Positions 11,373-21,100 of a stretch of 64,000 bases of DNA are shown piece by piece. The stretch covers positions 2,294,001 through 2,358,000 of the forward strand of contig NZ_BKZW01000001.1 in the NCBI RefSeq assembly GCF_008974265.1, written 5' to 3'. The notes below the pieces were generated by a model that made no database searches, was not told the DNA's origin, and saw only the letters and a list, made by a program, of their open reading frames with translations. Numbering within the stretch: the first letter of the stretch is position 1; the number at the start of each line of letters is the position of its first letter. Source of the DNA: Dictyobacter vulcani (GTDB lineage Bacteria; Chloroflexota; Ktedonobacteria; Ktedonobacterales; Ktedonobacteraceae). The position numbers were made by a program, and so were the translations under genes.

Positions 11373-11659
11373 CTAGCTATGTGGAATTGTGAGGATCTCG
11401 GGAGGTTGGTGAGAGGTTTTCCACAGTGTTTGTGCAAAAACTATGTTTATAGGAAAAATACATGAAAAATGTGTCTACATTGACTTTTTTGTCAGAAAAC
11501 AACTTGCGAAATGACTCGTTGTTCATTTCTAGCGATGAGGTAGATTGCTACGGATCGATGCTCTTTCTGGGTGGAGAAACGCAATAGTTATCCACAAAAA
11601 ATGTGGATAACTATTGTATAAATGTGCAGAACTTTGTTTTGAGCTCGCTTGAATGCTCT

Positions 11660-14092
11660 TTATTGATGGAGTAACATGCTTTCTGGACGCTCTATTCGCA
11701 TTTGTACGAGCCTGTTGTAGATGCGTAGCAACTCTGCGGTGCTTAGCAGTCCTGCACTTTGTGGACCTGGATGTTGAGGGTTGTCTCCGTCAAAGATGTT
11801 TTCACATGTTCCTAGTAGGCCTACGCTAAATCGTTCTCGGATTGGTTCCAGGAGTTGCATGCCTTTACGCCATAAGTATTCTTGAAACAGCTGACTGTCT
11901 TGTTCGATTTCCGGTTCTCCCCATTGCGTGAGCATCGCGTCTATATATGGTCCTATGAGCCAGATCCAACTGCTTCCTTGGTGTAAGGAATGGTGTTGTT
12001 TGTCTGGCTGTCTGGCGTCTATCTCGAGGTGGCCTTGATAGCCAGGTTCGTGTGGTGCAAGTGTGCGCAGACCATAGGGAGTGACCAGGTGCTGAGTGAT
12101 GGTTTCAAAGACCTGCCGCCGATAGGATTGTTCCAGCATGCTATGTGGAAGTGCTATGGCAAACAATTGATTTACTCTCAGGCTGTCATCGTCTCCGTTT
12201 GGACCGTCAATAACGTCGTAGAGGTAGTTACGATCGGGATTCCAATAGCGTTGTTGAAAGTTGTGCTTGCAATGGTTGGCGTGTTGCTGATAGGTGCTGG
12301 CGTCGTAACCAATGTGCCCTATGTATCCAAGCCGCTCGGACCAGCCCTGCATGAGTATGAGTGCATAATACCAGAGGGCGTTGAGCTCTACTGGTTTACC
12401 TGCTCTCGGGGTGACTGGTTTGCCATTATGATATTCATTCATCCAGGTTAAGGCTTTTCCTGTTTTCTCTGCCCTGAGTAGGCCGTCGGCTCTATCTAGT
12501 TGGATTCCATGGTGGGTTCCTTGAATATAACGATTAATGCTTTCTGCTAGCCGTGGAAACAGCTCTTCTAAAAATTCGTAATGGTGCGTTGCCTTCAGGT
12601 ACTGGTCCAGTGCATAGAAATACCAGAGGGTAATATCGGCACTGCTATAATCATGATCTGTCAGAGCTTGCTGCTCTGCAGGTAAACGGTCGGGAAGCAT
12701 GCCTCCTATAAAGTAGCTGGCGAGTTCTTTCAGGTAGTGATGGGCTTCCTGATAGTGTCCTGTTACCAGGAGGATTCCTGGAATGGCGATTAATGCGTCA
12801 CGTGTCCTGTATTCCAGGTTAAAGTAGTCAGATAACAGGCGTATTGCGCCTGCTGTTTCTCTCTTGATATTACTGGCATGAGTTGATGGGCGACTTGCTT
12901 TGCCTGACTCTAGACGTTCTGTGGTCTGGCTGTATCGTGCGATAAAATGCTCACTGGCATGAAGAAGTTGTTGGAGATAACTTTGCCCTCCTGCGTATGT
13001 ATCTGAAGTGGTTGTGAGTGGGAGCAGGTGAAGCTGACGATCTTGCTTACTGTCTGACTCTCCTGCCATTGTGGACTGTGGCTGGAGCGCTTTTTGTAGT
13101 GTGCTCTGGCGTTGCTCTATGTTCTTCTTATATAGTAGCGTAATTGTTTCTGGTTGGTAGAGCTGACTACTGAGCTCTTCTGCACTGACGATGATGGTCA
13201 GGCTGGAGCTGCTGTCTGGATAGAGTGTTGCTCGTATGACACCTGGTAGATAGAGGTCGTCGGTGTCTGGTTGTCCCGCTACTGTATTGCAGCGTCTCAG
13301 GAAGTTCCAGTACCAGACTCCTGTTGGTATGAAGGTGGCTTGCGCTTCTGGCTTTCCAATGGCCAATAGGTGATAAGGGCTGGTTGCTGCTTCTGTAAAG
13401 ATGCTGCATCCAGCTGTGCCGGTGGGAAGAATTGTTTGACTGGCGCTTTCTGCCGTTGATGTTTCCGAGCTATGCATTTGAATGTGGAAGCGGGCTGCTG
13501 TATTGCCACGCTGGGGGCTGTCATAAGGACGATAGGCCACCAATGGTAAGAGGGTCAGCATAAGTGGTTCTGGCTTGTCGGGCTCGCTCGCATACTTTAA
13601 TCGCCCACTGTTATTTGTGGGTGGACTTGTGGTGGGATTGACTTTGTGGGCGGTTTTAGCACTCCGGGTTGGTTTTATGATTCGATATTGAATGTAGGTG
13701 GTGTTGAAGCCTTGTGCCATCCAGATATGTTTCTCTAAGATCATTCCATCTATCCCACCCAGCCGATAGGTAAAGATGGGAAAGCCGTTTTCCAGTCGGA
13801 AGGCTTCGAGATGCACAAATCCTGAGGGATTGAATGTTCCGTCTCGGTATTCGTTGGTGCCCAGGTAGTAGGTTCGCTGATCATAGCTGATCTCTTCATC
13901 AATTTTTGCCAGTAAAAGTTGTGGCTTTGTTGCCAGTGGTGGGGTTGCTATCAGTAGCCCATGTTGTATTCGTGTAAGCACGCCTGCAACTGTCCCTGCT
14001 GCGTATCCTCCCAGACCATTTGTGACGAGCCATTCACGTGAGATGGTTTCGTTGAGATCACAGCAGATGCTGCGATCAAAGCTGATGGCCAT
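11660..14092 (-). CDS. Glycogen debranching enzyme (amylo-alpha-1,6-glucosidase family)
   Basis: Predicted bacterial-type debranching enzyme acting on alpha-1,6 branches of glycogen. The N-terminal domain starts with the family signature SREWLVTNGLGGYAAGTVAG and continues through a beta-rich region. The C-terminal (alpha/alpha)6 catalytic domain (from about residue 390) has RDALIAIPGILLVTGHYQEA, DYSSADITLWYFYALDQY, LDRADGLLRA, LNALWYYALI and HQGSSWIWLIGPY. The ATG at 14092 follows GGAGGG and gives 810 aa; a longer reading to 14203 lacks support. Neighbouring genes do not belong to glycogen metabolism, so it appears to stand alone. Confidence 0.88.
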   Translation of the reverse strand: MAISFDRSICCDLNETISREWLVTNGLGGYAAGTVAGVLTRIQHGLLIATPPLATKPQLLLAKIDEEISYDQRTYYLGTNEYRDGTFNPSGFVHLEAFRLENGFPIFTYRLGGIDGMILEKHIWMAQGFNTTYIQYRIIKPTRSAKTAHKVNPTTSPPTNNSGRLKYASEPDKPEPLMLTLLPLVAYRPYDSPQRGNTAARFHIQMHSSETSTAESASQTILPTGTAGCSIFTEAATSPYHLLAIGKPEAQATFIPTGVWYWNFLRRCNTVAGQPDTDDLYLPGVIRATLYPDSSSSLTIIVSAEELSSQLYQPETITLLYKKNIEQRQSTLQKALQPQSTMAGESDSKQDRQLHLLPLTTTSDTYAGGQSYLQQLLHASEHFIARYSQTTERLESGKASRPSTHASNIKRETAGAIRLLSDYFNLEYRTRDALIAIPGILLVTGHYQEAHHYLKELASYFIGGMLPDRLPAEQQALTDHDYSSADITLWYFYALDQYLKATHHYEFLEELFPRLAESINRYIQGTHHGIQLDRADGLLRAEKTGKALTWMNEYHNGKPVTPRAGKPVELNALWYYALILMQGWSERLGYIGHIGYDASTYQQHANHCKHNFQQRYWNPDRNYLYDVIDGPNGDDDSLRVNQLFAIALPHSMLEQSYRRQVFETITQHLVTPYGLRTLAPHEPGYQGHLEIDARQPDKQHHSLHQGSSWIWLIGPYIDAMLTQWGEPEIEQDSQLFQEYLWRKGMQLLEPIRERFSVGLLGTCENIFDGDNPQHPGPQSAGLLSTAELLRIYNRLVQMRIERPESMLLHQ

Positions 14093-14443
14093 GCTAGACC
14101 CTCCAAGCCCTCTCAATGTAAATTCTGTGACTACGAATGGACAGCAGTATTGTCGTGTTTTTTTGAATTTGAGTTTATACCTGGCCATTTGATAGTGTAT
14201 CACACTATCCTCTGGTAATCTTTACCAGACAAGGTATTTTTACGGTATTTTTATTTTAGGTGTAATTTCTTACTTCTCCTCTACTCAAAAATCTGTTGGT
14301 GTGATATGAGGCGTTCGCTTAACGTAATTATTGCATAGACGTAGGCATCGTTTGGTGCGCATCTGGTTTGGGTTGGTAAAGGATGAGAAGATGTGTGGTT
14401 GCCACATCTGTCTGTGTTGTAGTGAGAGGAGTTTTTATTTCTC
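14093..14443. other. Divergent intergenic region
   Basis: It separates the debranching enzyme gene (minus) from the lipoprotein gene (plus), so promoters for both should be here. I see no gene and no clear hexamer pair. Confidence 0.3.
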
Positions 14444-15370
14444 ATGATGTTTCCTTTTCGGGGGGGCGGTCGGCGCTATCGATGGCTGTATGTCTTCCTT
14501 TCTGGTTGGTTTTGTCTGATTTTCCTGGCTGGTTGCGATGTGGGTATGGCTTATCAACGCCTGACTCCTACTTCGCTTCCTTCTCATATTGAGACACCTC
14601 ATGTTTTGACTCCCCAGGTGCTGACTGTTGGAAGTTATACGAATTATGCTCCACAGGAGTTTTTAGATCCTTCCAGTCAGCGGCCGGTGGGTTTTGATGT
14701 TGATTTGATTACTTCAATTGCTCAACGGCTTCATCTGCAGGTTCATATCGTCTCGAATGATTTTCAGTCGCTGTTTGATGGTCTGGTTGCCAGGCGTTTT
14801 GATGTGGTTATTTCTGCGGTGAGTGTGACTCCTGAGTTGCAACGGAAGGTGAACTTTATTCCGTATTTTCGCGGTGGGAAGTCGTTACTGGTCCTTCAAG
14901 GCAATCCTTCTCATATTCATACTCTCCACGATCTTTGTGGTTTTCCGGTGGCTGTTAAGGATATGACGTTTGAGTGGCATGAGTTGTTGAGCATGACCGA
15001 GGTTTGTCAGCGCGATGGTAAGCCTGCTATCAAGGTGTTGGTGGTGAAACAGTATTCTGATGCGGCTTTGCTGCTACAACACAAACAGGTGGTGGCGGTC
15101 TATGAGGATGCTTCGGTGGCCGATTATGCTATTAAACTTCATCCGACTTCTTTTCAGTTGGCTGGAGATATGATTGGGCCTACGATGGAGGGGATTATGG
15201 TGCGTAAGGATGATGGGGCGATGTTGTCTTCTGTACAACTGGCTCTGCAGGCGTTGACGAAGGATGGTAGCTATCATGCGCTTATCCAAAAATGGGGCCT
15301 CTATAGCGGTGATGTGACGGTTCCCGCTAATTATAATCTTTCACCACAGATGAAACCTTCACATGCGTGA
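14444..15370 (+). CDS. Extracellular solute-binding protein family 3 (lipoprotein)
   Basis: Substrate-binding component of a polar amino acid-type ABC importer. The N-terminus has a basic stretch, a hydrophobic segment and the lipobox LAGC near residue 28, so it should be a lipid-anchored surface protein. The mature part has the family-3 pattern: VGSYTNYAPQEF, then PVGFDVDLITSIAQRL, FDVVISAVSVTPEL and the lobe-2 region AVYEDASVADYAI. The 308 aa match the family. No permease or ATPase gene is adjacent, so its membrane partner is elsewhere or it is a sensor-type binding protein. The ligand is unknown. Confidence 0.88.
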   Translation: MMFPFRGGGRRYRWLYVFLSGWFCLIFLAGCDVGMAYQRLTPTSLPSHIETPHVLTPQVLTVGSYTNYAPQEFLDPSSQRPVGFDVDLITSIAQRLHLQVHIVSNDFQSLFDGLVARRFDVVISAVSVTPELQRKVNFIPYFRGGKSLLVLQGNPSHIHTLHDLCGFPVAVKDMTFEWHELLSMTEVCQRDGKPAIKVLVVKQYSDAALLLQHKQVVAVYEDASVADYAIKLHPTSFQLAGDMIGPTMEGIMVRKDDGAMLSSVQLALQALTKDGSYHALIQKWGLYSGDVTVPANYNLSPQMKPSHA

Positions 15371-15412
15371 AAAGCGGTCCGTTGTTTCTCTGGTGGGGGT
15401 GAACTCTATAAC

Positions 15413-15451
15413 AAAGGCTGGTCGATGGAAAAAGACCAGTCTTTGTTTTTT
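15413..15451 (+). terminator. Rho-independent terminator after the binding-protein gene
   Basis: Stem 15413-15423 with 15434-15444 (10 of 11 bp), 10-nt loop, then GTTTTTT. It lies 43 bases after the stop. Confidence 0.8.
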
Positions 15452-15497
15452 GGGGCACTGTTTATCTGTATATCTTTGCAGCCTGACTGTTGAAATA

Positions 15498-16262
15498 TCA
15501 GGAACCGGCTATAAACATATTATAAAAGGTTGGCTGCTGGATATTTTTGAGGTTGATGCCACATACGTGTTGCGATAAGGTGAAATCTGGCGTAACGTCT
15601 ATCAGGTGTACAAAGGCTTGTAGAACGGTCGGATCAAAGTTGGTTCCTGATCCTGCGAGCAGCCGTTCTCTTGCTTCATCTATGGTTAGCGGTGCTTTGT
15701 AGGGACGCTGGGAGGTTAGTACATCGTAAACATCTGCTACGGTGAGTATCCTGGCGCTGAGTGGAATTTCTTCACCTTTAAGTTTTGCGGGATATCCTTG
15801 CCCGTTCCAGGATTCATGATGATATAGCACCGCTTCTACATAAAAAGGGTGTACTTCATATCCAATCAATATTCTTGCTCCTGTAACCGGGTGGCGCTCC
15901 ATTTTTCGTCTCTCTTCAGTGGATAGGGCCGCTGATTTGTTCAGGATGTCGTTTCCTATCCAGGTCTTTCCGAGATCGTGGACGAGGGCCGCTAATGCTA
16001 GATCCCTGGCTTCCCTTCGGCTCCAGCCGATGTAACGGGCCAGTCTTTGAGCATAGACAGCTACCCGACGCGAGTGCTCGTATGTGACGATGTCGCGCTC
16101 TTGAATGCTCTGGGCTAATGAGAGGAGCACTTTTCTTGTTTCTTTGTCTCTCTCTAAATGTGTCAAATATTTTACTGCCACCACTCTGCTCTCCCACATG
16201 TCTGTTCCAACCCACATTCCGCAGTTCAATATGATACTTTTTTGAATAACAAGGATAGCCAT
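15498..16262 (-). CDS. HD-GYP domain phosphohydrolase
   Basis: Likely cyclic-di-GMP phosphodiesterase or related metal-dependent phosphohydrolase. The HD motif is in ALVHDLGKTWIGNDIL, preceded by HSRRVAVYAQRLARYIG. The HD-GYP signature is HHESWNGQGYP, followed by ILTVADVYDVLTSQRPYK. At 254 aa it is little more than the catalytic domain, with no receiver or membrane segment, so it is probably a soluble single-domain enzyme. The start is uncertain: an ATG at 16217 would remove 15 residues, and neither start has a strong ribosome binding site. Confidence 0.88.
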   Translation of the reverse strand: MAILVIQKSIILNCGMWVGTDMWESRVVAVKYLTHLERDKETRKVLLSLAQSIQERDIVTYEHSRRVAVYAQRLARYIGWSRREARDLALAALVHDLGKTWIGNDILNKSAALSTEERRKMERHPVTGARILIGYEVHPFYVEAVLYHHESWNGQGYPAKLKGEEIPLSARILTVADVYDVLTSQRPYKAPLTIDEARERLLAGSGTNFDPTVLQAFVHLIDVTPDFTLSQHVCGINLKNIQQPTFYNMFIAGS

Positions 16263-16437
16263 GAACTTTTACTCTTATTGCTTGTTATAATTCTTTTGCG
16301 AAAGAGAGGAAAAAGTAAAATGAACCAATTTGGATCAAACGTTCTTGTTTCTCGTCTTTTATCTACTATGAAAAAGATGCAAAAGCGTCATTTGTTGATA
16401 TCAAAAAAGTCGTTTTTTAGGGTGCGGAATGTGGGTT
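16209..16437. repeat. 15-bp perfect inverted repeat pair around 199 bp
   Basis: AACCCACATTCCGCA at 16209-16223 is repeated inverted at 16423-16437. The left arm overlaps the N-terminal codons of the HD-GYP gene. The DNA between is AT-rich and has no convincing gene. It could be a degraded miniature inserted element; no target duplication was seen. Confidence 0.4.
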
Positions 16438-16825
16438 CCAATATGGTAGGTCAAATTTTTTACTACCACTAACGAATACGAATAAATGGCTCTAATGTAA
16501 ATGATAATAATACCAATTGGCTATCATCTACTGACGTTCGGGTCGTTGAACGTATTTTGATGATCACCTGCGCTGCTTTTTTTCTTTATGTTTGGGTGGG
16601 TTGCTATCATATTAATATTTCATTTTTCATACTGTCTATCCCAGAGGGATAATAAGTACTTTTGTATTACTTTGTATAGCTCCTTTTATTCCCCAAATAG
16701 TCCCTCTTACTATGATGATTCGTTTTTAATCGTCTGCTTTTGTGATAGACTCACCTTGAGAAAAGAGTATTAGCATCAAAGCGTTCGTTTATAGAGACGG
16801 AAGCCATTGCTCGGGAGAATTTATT
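16438..16825. other. AT-rich intergenic region
   Basis: No credible gene. It should contain the promoter of the YhaO-like/YhaN-like operon. Confidence 0.3.
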
Positions 16826-18118
16826 TTGAAACATGACCTGGAACCGGTTGCAACCCCTGACTCTGATCAGCAACGTGAGGGTGTCGTTACGGTGGTGCTG
16901 ACTGCTGATAATCATCTCGGTTATACTGGTTTTGGCCAACCTCCACGTAAGCGTGAGGAGCGACAGCGGCGGTTGCGCCATGCCTTTCAACAGGCGACGG
17001 ATTTTGCCATTGTACAGGGGGTCGATCTCTTTATTCAAGCTGGCGATCTTTTTGATACAACTATTCCGGATGAACGAGACCGCAGTTTTGTGGCGGAGCG
17101 GCTGGCTCAGTTGAAACAGGCTGGGGTTCAGACTTTTGCTCTCGGTGGGGTACATGATACTCCTACTTCAGCTCAGTCTTTGCTGGGGGATACGACCCCC
17201 GCTCCTCAGATGAGTTATTCTCAGTTGGGGGCCCTCCATTATCTTTCCCCAACTCAGCGCGATGAGTCACAACAACTTGAGCCGGTGATGATAGATGTAC
17301 GTGGTACGACTGTGGGCGTGTGTGGATTGGGGGTGCTACCCGGACAGGTCGGTGATCCATTGGCCGATGTACGTGTTCAGTTGGAGATTGAGCGGGCTTC
17401 GGTTCCTCTCCTGGTCCTTCATGTTCCTATTGAGGGGCTGACGACCGGTTCTTCCCTGCTGGATACACGCGCTGTGGTGACTCAGAATAGTCTTCGCAAG
17501 CAGTCGGTATTTCCTTATATTCTGGCTGGTTATCATCATAGCCATAGTCAGTTGCATCTGGACCAGACCGAGGTGATTGTGGCGGGCGCTACTCAGTATA
17601 TCGATTTTAGTGCTCCTGAGCAGGCCCCGGGCTTTGTTTTTTTGGGATTGGCTGCCGATGGTGTGCGTTGGTGTAATCACATCAGTGTTGATTCATTTTC
17701 TATGCATGAAGTGGTCATCTCCACGTCGGAACTCTGGCCCGAGGATTCGGCTCAGTCCCCGACTGAGATTATGCTGGCACGTTTGAACCCTCTATGTAGT
17801 GATGATGCGATGATCCTCTTGCGCTTACAGGGTGAGCTGACGCGTAGTGCCTATCACCAGTTGGATTTAAATCAAATACGCCATTATGGCGAGGAGCATT
17901 GTTTTGCTCTGGCGATTGATGATAGTGCCCTTTCTGTCTTGAATGAAGATGCTTCTGGCTCAACTGAAGCCGGTGAGCGTCTCTCTCTTCGCGAGGAGTT
18001 GGCCACTGCGGCCGATGAATGGATTGCGTCTACAACTGATGAGTCTGAGCAGAAGGCGTTGCACTTCACAAAAGAGGAATTATTGTTGGCGATTGATGAG
18101 ATGAAAAGTAGGCAGTAG
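16826..18118 (+). CDS. Metallophosphoesterase nuclease, YhaO/SbcD/Mre11-like
   Basis: Predicted DNA repair exonuclease subunit of the calcineurin-like fold. Metal-binding motifs: TADNHLGY near residue 31 (Mre11 has GDxHLG), FIQAGDLFDT near 72, GGVHDTP near 110 (usual GNHD, here with Val-His) and GYHHSH near 240. A capping region and an acidic/Glu-rich C-terminus follow. Start is TTG at 16826 with GGGAG eight bases upstream. It is followed after 77 bases by the large ATPase gene, the order seen for yhaO-yhaN in Bacillus and sbcD-sbcC in E. coli. The name by analogy is inference; symbols are left blank. Confidence 0.85.
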   Translation: MKHDLEPVATPDSDQQREGVVTVVLTADNHLGYTGFGQPPRKREERQRRLRHAFQQATDFAIVQGVDLFIQAGDLFDTTIPDERDRSFVAERLAQLKQAGVQTFALGGVHDTPTSAQSLLGDTTPAPQMSYSQLGALHYLSPTQRDESQQLEPVMIDVRGTTVGVCGLGVLPGQVGDPLADVRVQLEIERASVPLLVLHVPIEGLTTGSSLLDTRAVVTQNSLRKQSVFPYILAGYHHSHSQLHLDQTEVIVAGATQYIDFSAPEQAPGFVFLGLAADGVRWCNHISVDSFSMHEVVISTSELWPEDSAQSPTEIMLARLNPLCSDDAMILLRLQGELTRSAYHQLDLNQIRHYGEEHCFALAIDDSALSVLNEDASGSTEAGERLSLREELATAADEWIASTTDESEQKALHFTKEELLLAIDEMKSRQ

Positions 18119-18195
18119 CTGCAGCATTCACGATTGCTATTTCAATAGTATGCAGTTGAGCCCGCTGGTCTGGTACTGGCGAACGGAGTAGACCC

Positions 18196-21100
18196 ATGAT
18201 AATTCTAAAACATTTAACGATTGAACGATTCAGGCTCTTGCGCTCTATGAACTTGCACTTCCCACAGCGTGGCAGTATCTTGATTCAGGGTCCAAACGAG
18301 GCTGGGAAGTCGGCACTCATCGAAAGTATTTATTTTGCCTTGTATGGCGAACCCCTCGCTTCCCGTCGGGGTCAGCGCTCTCTAGATGATTTGATCCTTT
18401 ATGGTTCTACGAGCGCTGTTGTTACCCTGACTATTTCTGTTGGCGCAACTGAGTTGACGATTGCTCGCACGATTGAACGGGGTCGCGGTCAGTCTGTATC
18501 TTTGCTGATTCATTCTCTTGGCTCACCTGATGAGGAGCTGGTTACTGATCTGGATGAGGCGAATGCGCGTATTATCCGGGAGTTGGGGAACCTGGATGGC
18601 GAGACGTTGCGCGATTCGGGGTTGATTGAACAAAAGGGATTGACGCGTCTGGAGTCGATTTCAGGCTCTGCCCGCGAAAAAACGGTCCGTAATCTGCTGG
18701 GATTAGATACTCTGGCTGCCCTCTCTGAGCAATTTCAGGTGCTACCGGAAGATGAGGAGCGCCTTAATCTGTGTTCTGAGCGTTTCTCTCTGGCTGAGGT
18801 TCAAGCTCGTATCCCACAAATTCGCTCACAGCTTTCACAACTTGATACAGCTCTGGATACTGTTCAAGTTCATACGTATCTGGCTGATATCGAGCAACAA
18901 GAACGTGATATTAAGGATCTGGAGCAGGCTCTTGATCAGGTTGATGCTCAACGCCTTGAGCTGAAGAGCAGACAGGGACGTGTTTCGCAGTTAAAGAAGG
19001 CCGATGCTACGCTTTCTGAAATTATTAGTTCCTATGAAGATATCGCTGATGCTCGCCGCGAGTTGCCAGTGCTTGAACAACGTATCGCGGATCTGGAGAG
19101 CCGTGAGCGTGAGGAACTTCCTAAAGCTGAACAACGAGTGAGCGATCTGGCTGAATTGACTCGCTCGTTCGGAACACTGCAGCGCATGTCGAATGATTTG
19201 CTGACTGCCGTGGATTCTATTAAGGATTTAGAGCAAGATTTGAAGGCTCATACTGAGGCTCAGCAGGATTTGCGGGCTCTGGATGAGCAAATGTCTCAAG
19301 TCCGCTCGCGCCTGGCTGATACTCAGCGACGCTGGCAGGAACTGGATGAGCATCGGCGCTCGCAACGTCCTCAGTTGGAGGAGCGTTTGCAGCGTCTGCA
19401 GTATTTGTCTGATCGCTTAACTCATCTTGGACAATTAGAGGAAAGCTATACCCGTCGCGTTTCTGGCCAGTCTCAGGCTGAGGAAAATGCTCAACAGCTG
19501 CAAAAAGTGATCCAGGATATACATGATGCTGAACAAGAGCATGAATTGATCGAGCAAGAGGAAAAACAGCTAAAACAACAGGCTGATGCTTCAGAACAGG
19601 CCTGGCGGCAACTGAATATCCGCCGCCAGGTGGAAGAGTGGCATCGCTTAAAAGGATTAGCTCAGGGATTGGCTCAGGCGGAACAGAATGTCTATCAGGC
19701 TCAACAGCAACAGGGCGATGCGACACGCCTGGCTATGGATGCCCGTGCTACGACGATTAAATTTATAGTATTGCTGGCTTCCTGCATCGTTGCCGCTATC
19801 GTTTTTCTGATTGTGGCACTTTCCTTATTTGCTAGTAATGTTCCACTGGCTTTGGTTGTCTTGCTTGTTGCCTTGCTTGCCGGGGCCCCGGCGTATTTTT
19901 TCTTTCAAAAGTATCGCCAATCTCGTGTGCATGCAAGTGCTTTGAAATTGCAAGAGCACGAGGCTAGTAGCCGCGTGAGTACGATGGTGACTGCTCGCGA
20001 GGCTGCTTTGCGCATGGCTGGTAATGAGGATGCTTTGCGCACGACTGAGAATGAGATTCGCTCTCTCGGTGGCTCTGTTCCTCCTTCTATTGAGGAAGCT
20101 CAACTGTTCCTGGATCGCACGCGCGATCAGGGAGATCTCAATGATGCTCAGCAGAAAATGCAGGCCAGATTGGATGAGGTCAAGGCGGCACATGATCGCA
20201 CGAAGACGATGCTGGATCGCGTAACTGCTCTACGTCAGGAGCAGGCGAGTTTAGAGGCCCTGCGAACCCAGGAGCAATGGGATAATATTGAGGAGCATCT
20301 GCAAAATGAGCAGGTCTCTGTTGAGCATATGCACCAGGAGATTACGCTGCTGGCTGCTCAAGAGGGCCTGCCTATGCCCAGTATTAATGCACGCGTCCAG
20401 AGGAGTCCTGTTCCACCGTCTCAACCTTCTTTCCTTTCAGGCGCGCTTGAGCCTGTGATGCCTGGGGAAGATACTGCCGGTGTTCCTGAACTTGAGATCC
20501 TGGTTGATAGCACGATTAAAGCGACTGAGCATGAGATCGTTTCACTTGATGGCAAACTGGATATGTTGAATGATCTCGCTAATCAGTCGAAGTCCCATCA
20601 GGATTCTTTGGCTAATCTGGCTGAGCGTAAACAGTCGCTTGAGGAGCGTAATTCTCGCTATTATCAGCATGATCCTGCTCAGCAAATTGAGCAGGCCCGC
20701 GAGCAACAGATGGCTCTGCGCAGTGCTCTTCAGTCGTTGCAAGATTCGCTCCGTCAACGTGTCAAGCCGCTTGGGGTGGCCTTTGGACAGTCTGCGGTTG
20801 GTTCGGCTGAAGTTTCGGCTCGTAAGGTCCTGGAAGAGTTGCATATTACTCTTGGCAATAAGATTATGCTCCAGGAACGTCATGAGCACTATACTGAGTT
20901 GCTTCATGAGCGCCAGGAGTCTTTATCTGAGCATTATAAGCAGTTAGCCAAGTTTAGTAATACTCTGGGCAGCTGGATTGTCCCACTGAATCCTTTTGCT
21001 GAGGCGCTGGTGGCTCTGCGCTCTCGCTGCCAGAAGGAATTGCATGAGGCCAATGAAGAGGGGATCTTGCGGGAACTAGAGTCACTGCAAAATCAGGAAC

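Larger units (their letters stand above)
10144..11610. other. oriC: Candidate replication origin: dense DnaA-box array
   Basis: About 1.47 kb without genes and with 25 perfect DnaA boxes: forward TTATCCACA at 10144, 10315, 10419, 10430, 10441, 10452, 10746, 10821, 10894, 11007 and 11588; reverse at 10527, 10760, 10802, 10835, 10884, 10908, 10988, 11021, 11146, 11155, 11179, 11284, 11293 and 11602. At least ten one-mismatch boxes (TTTTCCACA or TGTGGAAAA) add to them. An AT-rich tract with TAG triplets lies at 10170-10214, and AT-rich palindromes fill 10955-11372. Such density is known from bacterial origins and DnaA-binding loci. dnaA and dnaN are not in the window, so calling it oriC is inference; a titration locus is the alternative. 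Confidence 0.7.

Noticed and set aside
10144..11610. Array considered as plasmid iterons
   Set aside because: The repeats are the chromosomal DnaA box itself, no rep gene is near, and the flanks are core chromosomal genes.
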